Source: Chromatocurvus sp964613795
GTDB taxonomy: Bacteria; Pseudomonadota; Gammaproteobacteria; Pseudomonadales; Halieaceae
Direction: 5' to 3'
DNA: 64,000 bases
NCBI GenBank assembly: GCA_964613795.1
Contig: CAZTJR010000008.1
Coordinates: forward strand, 49,310-113,309
The notes beneath the pieces were generated by a model. It was given only the letters and a program-made list of their open reading frames with translations. It was not told the DNA's origin and ran no database searches. Each line of letters begins with the position of its first letter. The stretch's first letter is position 1. This document shows positions 62,241 to 64,000 of this stretch, piece after piece. Both the position numbers and the translations under genes were made by a program.

Positions 62241-64000
62241 TTACGAAGATCGCGGCGCCAGCGCAATGCGATCGGTGCGCTGGAAGCCCCGCGGCAGCTT
62301 GTTGCCGCGGCGGCCGCGCTCGCCGCGGTAGTGCGCCAGCTCAGTGCCTTTCAGGGTCAGGTGGCGTTTGCCTGCGTGAATGACCAGGGCATCGTCATCG
62401 CGCAGCGCGATGACGCCCACCACGTACTCCTCGCGCTTCTCTACCCGCGCGCCGGGAATGCTCATGATCTTGTTGCCCTTGCCGCGGGCGAGCACCGGCA
62501 GCTCCTGCAGCGGGAACACCAGCAGGCGCCCCTCGTTGGAGGCAGCCGCCACCCAGGACGCATCGCTCTCAATAAGCGCCGGCGGCAGCACGCGCGCCCC
62601 ACGCGGCAGGGTGAGCGCAGCCTTGCCGGCCCGGTTCTTTGCCTGCAGGTTGCCCAGCGTGGTGACAAAACCGTAGCCGCCGTCGCTGGCAAGGAGATAA
62701 CGCCAGTCGGCGTCACCCATGAGCAGACCGTTGAACACCGCCCCGGACGGTGGGCTGATCCGCCCGGTCAGAGGCTCGCCCTGACCACGGGCAGACGGCA
62801 GGTTGTGAGTGGCAATGGTGTAAGCGCGGCCGGTGGAATCCAGCAGCACGGCCGGCTGGTTGCTGCGCCCGCGGGCCTCCAGCTTGAAGCCATCGCCGGA
62901 CTTGTAGCTGAGACCCGCAGGGTCAATGTCGTGGCCCTTGGCGGCACGGATCCAGCCCTTCTCCGATACCACGACGGTTATCGGGTCGGCGCTCATCAAC
63001 TCGACTTCGCTGAACGCACGCGCCTCCTCGCGCTGCACCACCGGCGAGCGGCGATCATCACCATACTGCTCGGCCGCGGCGAGCAGCTCCTTGCGGATCA
63101 GCGTTTTTAACCGGGCTTCACTGCCGAGCAGCTTCTCGAGCTTTTCGCGCTCTGCCTCGAGCTCACTCTGCTCACCGCGGATCTTCATTTCCTCAAGCTT
63201 GGCCAGGTTGCGCAGCTTGAGTTCGAGAATTGCCTCGGCCTGTACCTCGGTGATGCCGAAACGCTGCACCAGGGCAGGCTTCGGCTTGTCCTCGGTACGG
63301 ATGATGTGAATGACCTCGTCGATGTTCAGGTAGGCAACGAGGTAGCCTTCCAGCAGGTGCAGCCGATTCAACACCCGCTCAAGACGATGCTGCAGACGCC
63401 GACGCACCGTTTCGGTGCGGAACGCGAGCCACTCGCGCAGAATCACGTCCAGTGACTTGACCGCGGGACGGCCGTCGGTACCGATCATGTTCAGGTTGAC
63501 CCGGTAGCTGCGCTCGAGATCGGTAGAGGCGAACAGATGGCTCATCAGCGCATCGCCATCGACCCGGTTCGAGCGGGGCACAATCACCAGTCGCGTCGGA
63601 CTCTCGTGATCAGACTCGTCGCGCAGGTCCGCCACCATGGGCAGTTTGCGCGTCTGCATCTGCTGGGCAATCTGCTCCAGCACCCGGGCGCCGGAGGTCT
63701 GGTAAGGCAGGGCCGAGACCACAATGTCACCGTTTTCGCGCTCCCACAGGGCGCGCATGCGCAGACTGCCACGACCGGTAGCATAAATTGTGCGAATATC
63801 CGCCAGCGGCGAGATGATTTCCGCCTCGGTCGGGTAGTCCGGCGCCAGAATATGCTCGCAGAGTGCATCCACACTGGCACTGGGCGAATCCAGCAGATGC
63901 ACCGCCGCCGCGATCACCTCGCGCAGGTTGTGTGGCGGGATGTCGGTCGCCATGCCGACGGCGATACCGGTGGTGCCATTGAGCAGCACGTTGGGCACCT
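62241..64000 (-). CDS. parC: DNA topoisomerase IV subunit A, C-terminal part (runs off window)
   Basis: Decatenating type II topoisomerase subunit. About 586 C-terminal residues are present; the N-terminus with the catalytic Tyr lies beyond base 64000. LLNGTTGIAVGMATDIPPHN and the coiled-coil region LKLRNLAKLEEMKIRGE are ParC/GyrA features. The C-terminal domain is a broken pinwheel (VVSEKGWIRAAKGHD, GDGFKLEARGRSNQ) lacking a GyrA-box, which favours ParC over GyrA. The first codon visible at the right edge is internal, not the start. Confidence 0.95.
   Translation of the reverse strand, partial: VPNVLLNGTTGIAVGMATDIPPHNLREVIAAAVHLLDSPSASVDALCEHILAPDYPTEAEIISPLADIRTIYATGRGSLRMRALWERENGDIVVSALPYQTSGARVLEQIAQQMQTRKLPMVADLRDESDHESPTRLVIVPRSNRVDGDALMSHLFASTDLERSYRVNLNMIGTDGRPAVKSLDVILREWLAFRTETVRRRLQHRLERVLNRLHLLEGYLVAYLNIDEVIHIIRTEDKPKPALVQRFGITEVQAEAILELKLRNLAKLEEMKIRGEQSELEAEREKLEKLLGSEARLKTLIRKELLAAAEQYGDDRRSPVVQREEARAFSEVELMSADPITVVVSEKGWIRAAKGHDIDPAGLSYKSGDGFKLEARGRSNQPAVLLDSTGRAYTIATHNLPSARGQGEPLTGRISPPSGAVFNGLLMGDADWRYLLASDGGYGFVTTLGNLQAKNRAGKAALTLPRGARVLPPALIESDASWVAAASNEGRLLVFPLQELPVLARGKGNKIMSIPGARVEKREEYVVGVIALRDDDALVIHAGKRHLTLKGTELAHYRGERGRRGNKLPRGFQRTDRIALAPRSS

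Noticed and set aside
1..64000. CRISPR arrays, tRNA or rRNA genes, insertion sequences, prophage, toxin-antitoxin or defence islands
   Set aside because: None seen: no spaced direct repeats, no tRNA-like cloverleaf with a conserved T-loop noticed, and every sizeable gap is accounted for by promoters or short spacers.

Overview
The window is a dense, GC-rich (roughly 60-65% by eye) chromosomal segment of a gammaproteobacterium. Almost every base is core housekeeping DNA. Gene order from the penicillin-binding protein 1A gene to the Tat operon (mrcA / pilMNOPQ-aroK-aroB-gltB-gltD-hemE on one side, rpmE-priA-argS-SPOR-hslV-hslU-DUF971-ubiE-ubiJ-ubiB-hisI-hisE-tatABC on the other) is the order I recall from Pseudomonas, minus damX and the pha cluster. 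The protein style (HslV with a short propeptide, three-gene transhydrogenase, DmdC-like acyl-CoA dehydrogenase) suggests a marine Cellvibrionales/Halieaceae-type organism; this lineage guess is inference. I see no tRNA, rRNA, insertion sequence, prophage or CRISPR array, and no gap without a gene exceeds 300 bases.

Layout. 1-3.3 kb: 5' part of truD (runs off the left edge), a DUF3094 membrane protein, then a two-gene operon of an SDR-DUF2867 protein and a catalytically dead ABC1-type pseudokinase. 3.3-10.4 kb: acyl-CoA dehydrogenase, bioB with a probable BirA operator, comF, srkA, a hexapeptide acyltransferase, a TrmB-like methyltransferase and cysE. 10.4-24.2 kb, minus strand: hemE, gltD, gltB, aroB, aroK and the pilMNOPQ type IV pilus assembly operon. 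24.4-39.8 kb: divergent mrcA, then rpmE and the long plus-strand run priA, argS, SPOR protein, hslVU (behind a heat-shock-type promoter), DUF971, ubiE-ubiJ-ubiB, hisI-hisE and tatABC. 39.8-45.2 kb: an ABC exporter, a hemerythrin protein and the proton-translocating transhydrogenase pntAA-pntAB-pntB.

45.4-50.2 kb is the most interesting module. An ECF sigma factor with its ChrR-type zinc anti-sigma factor faces a three-gene operon (FAD amine-oxidase-like protein, DUF1365, Cfa-type methyltransferase). Both transcription units carry a TGATCC-N18-TAA promoter, as expected for the RpoE/ChrR singlet-oxygen response, so the set is probably a stress-induced fatty-acid-modifying system for membrane lipids.

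50.2-64 kb: a DNA-repair pair (XPD-like Fe-S helicase with an N-terminal PD-(D/E)XK nuclease domain plus a FAN1-type VRR nuclease), an NhaC-type antiporter with a thioesterase, epmA-efp, a large atypical-PilZ-like protein, serB, a YtjB/Smp-like membrane protein with a degenerate cyclase domain, and most of parC, which runs off the right edge.
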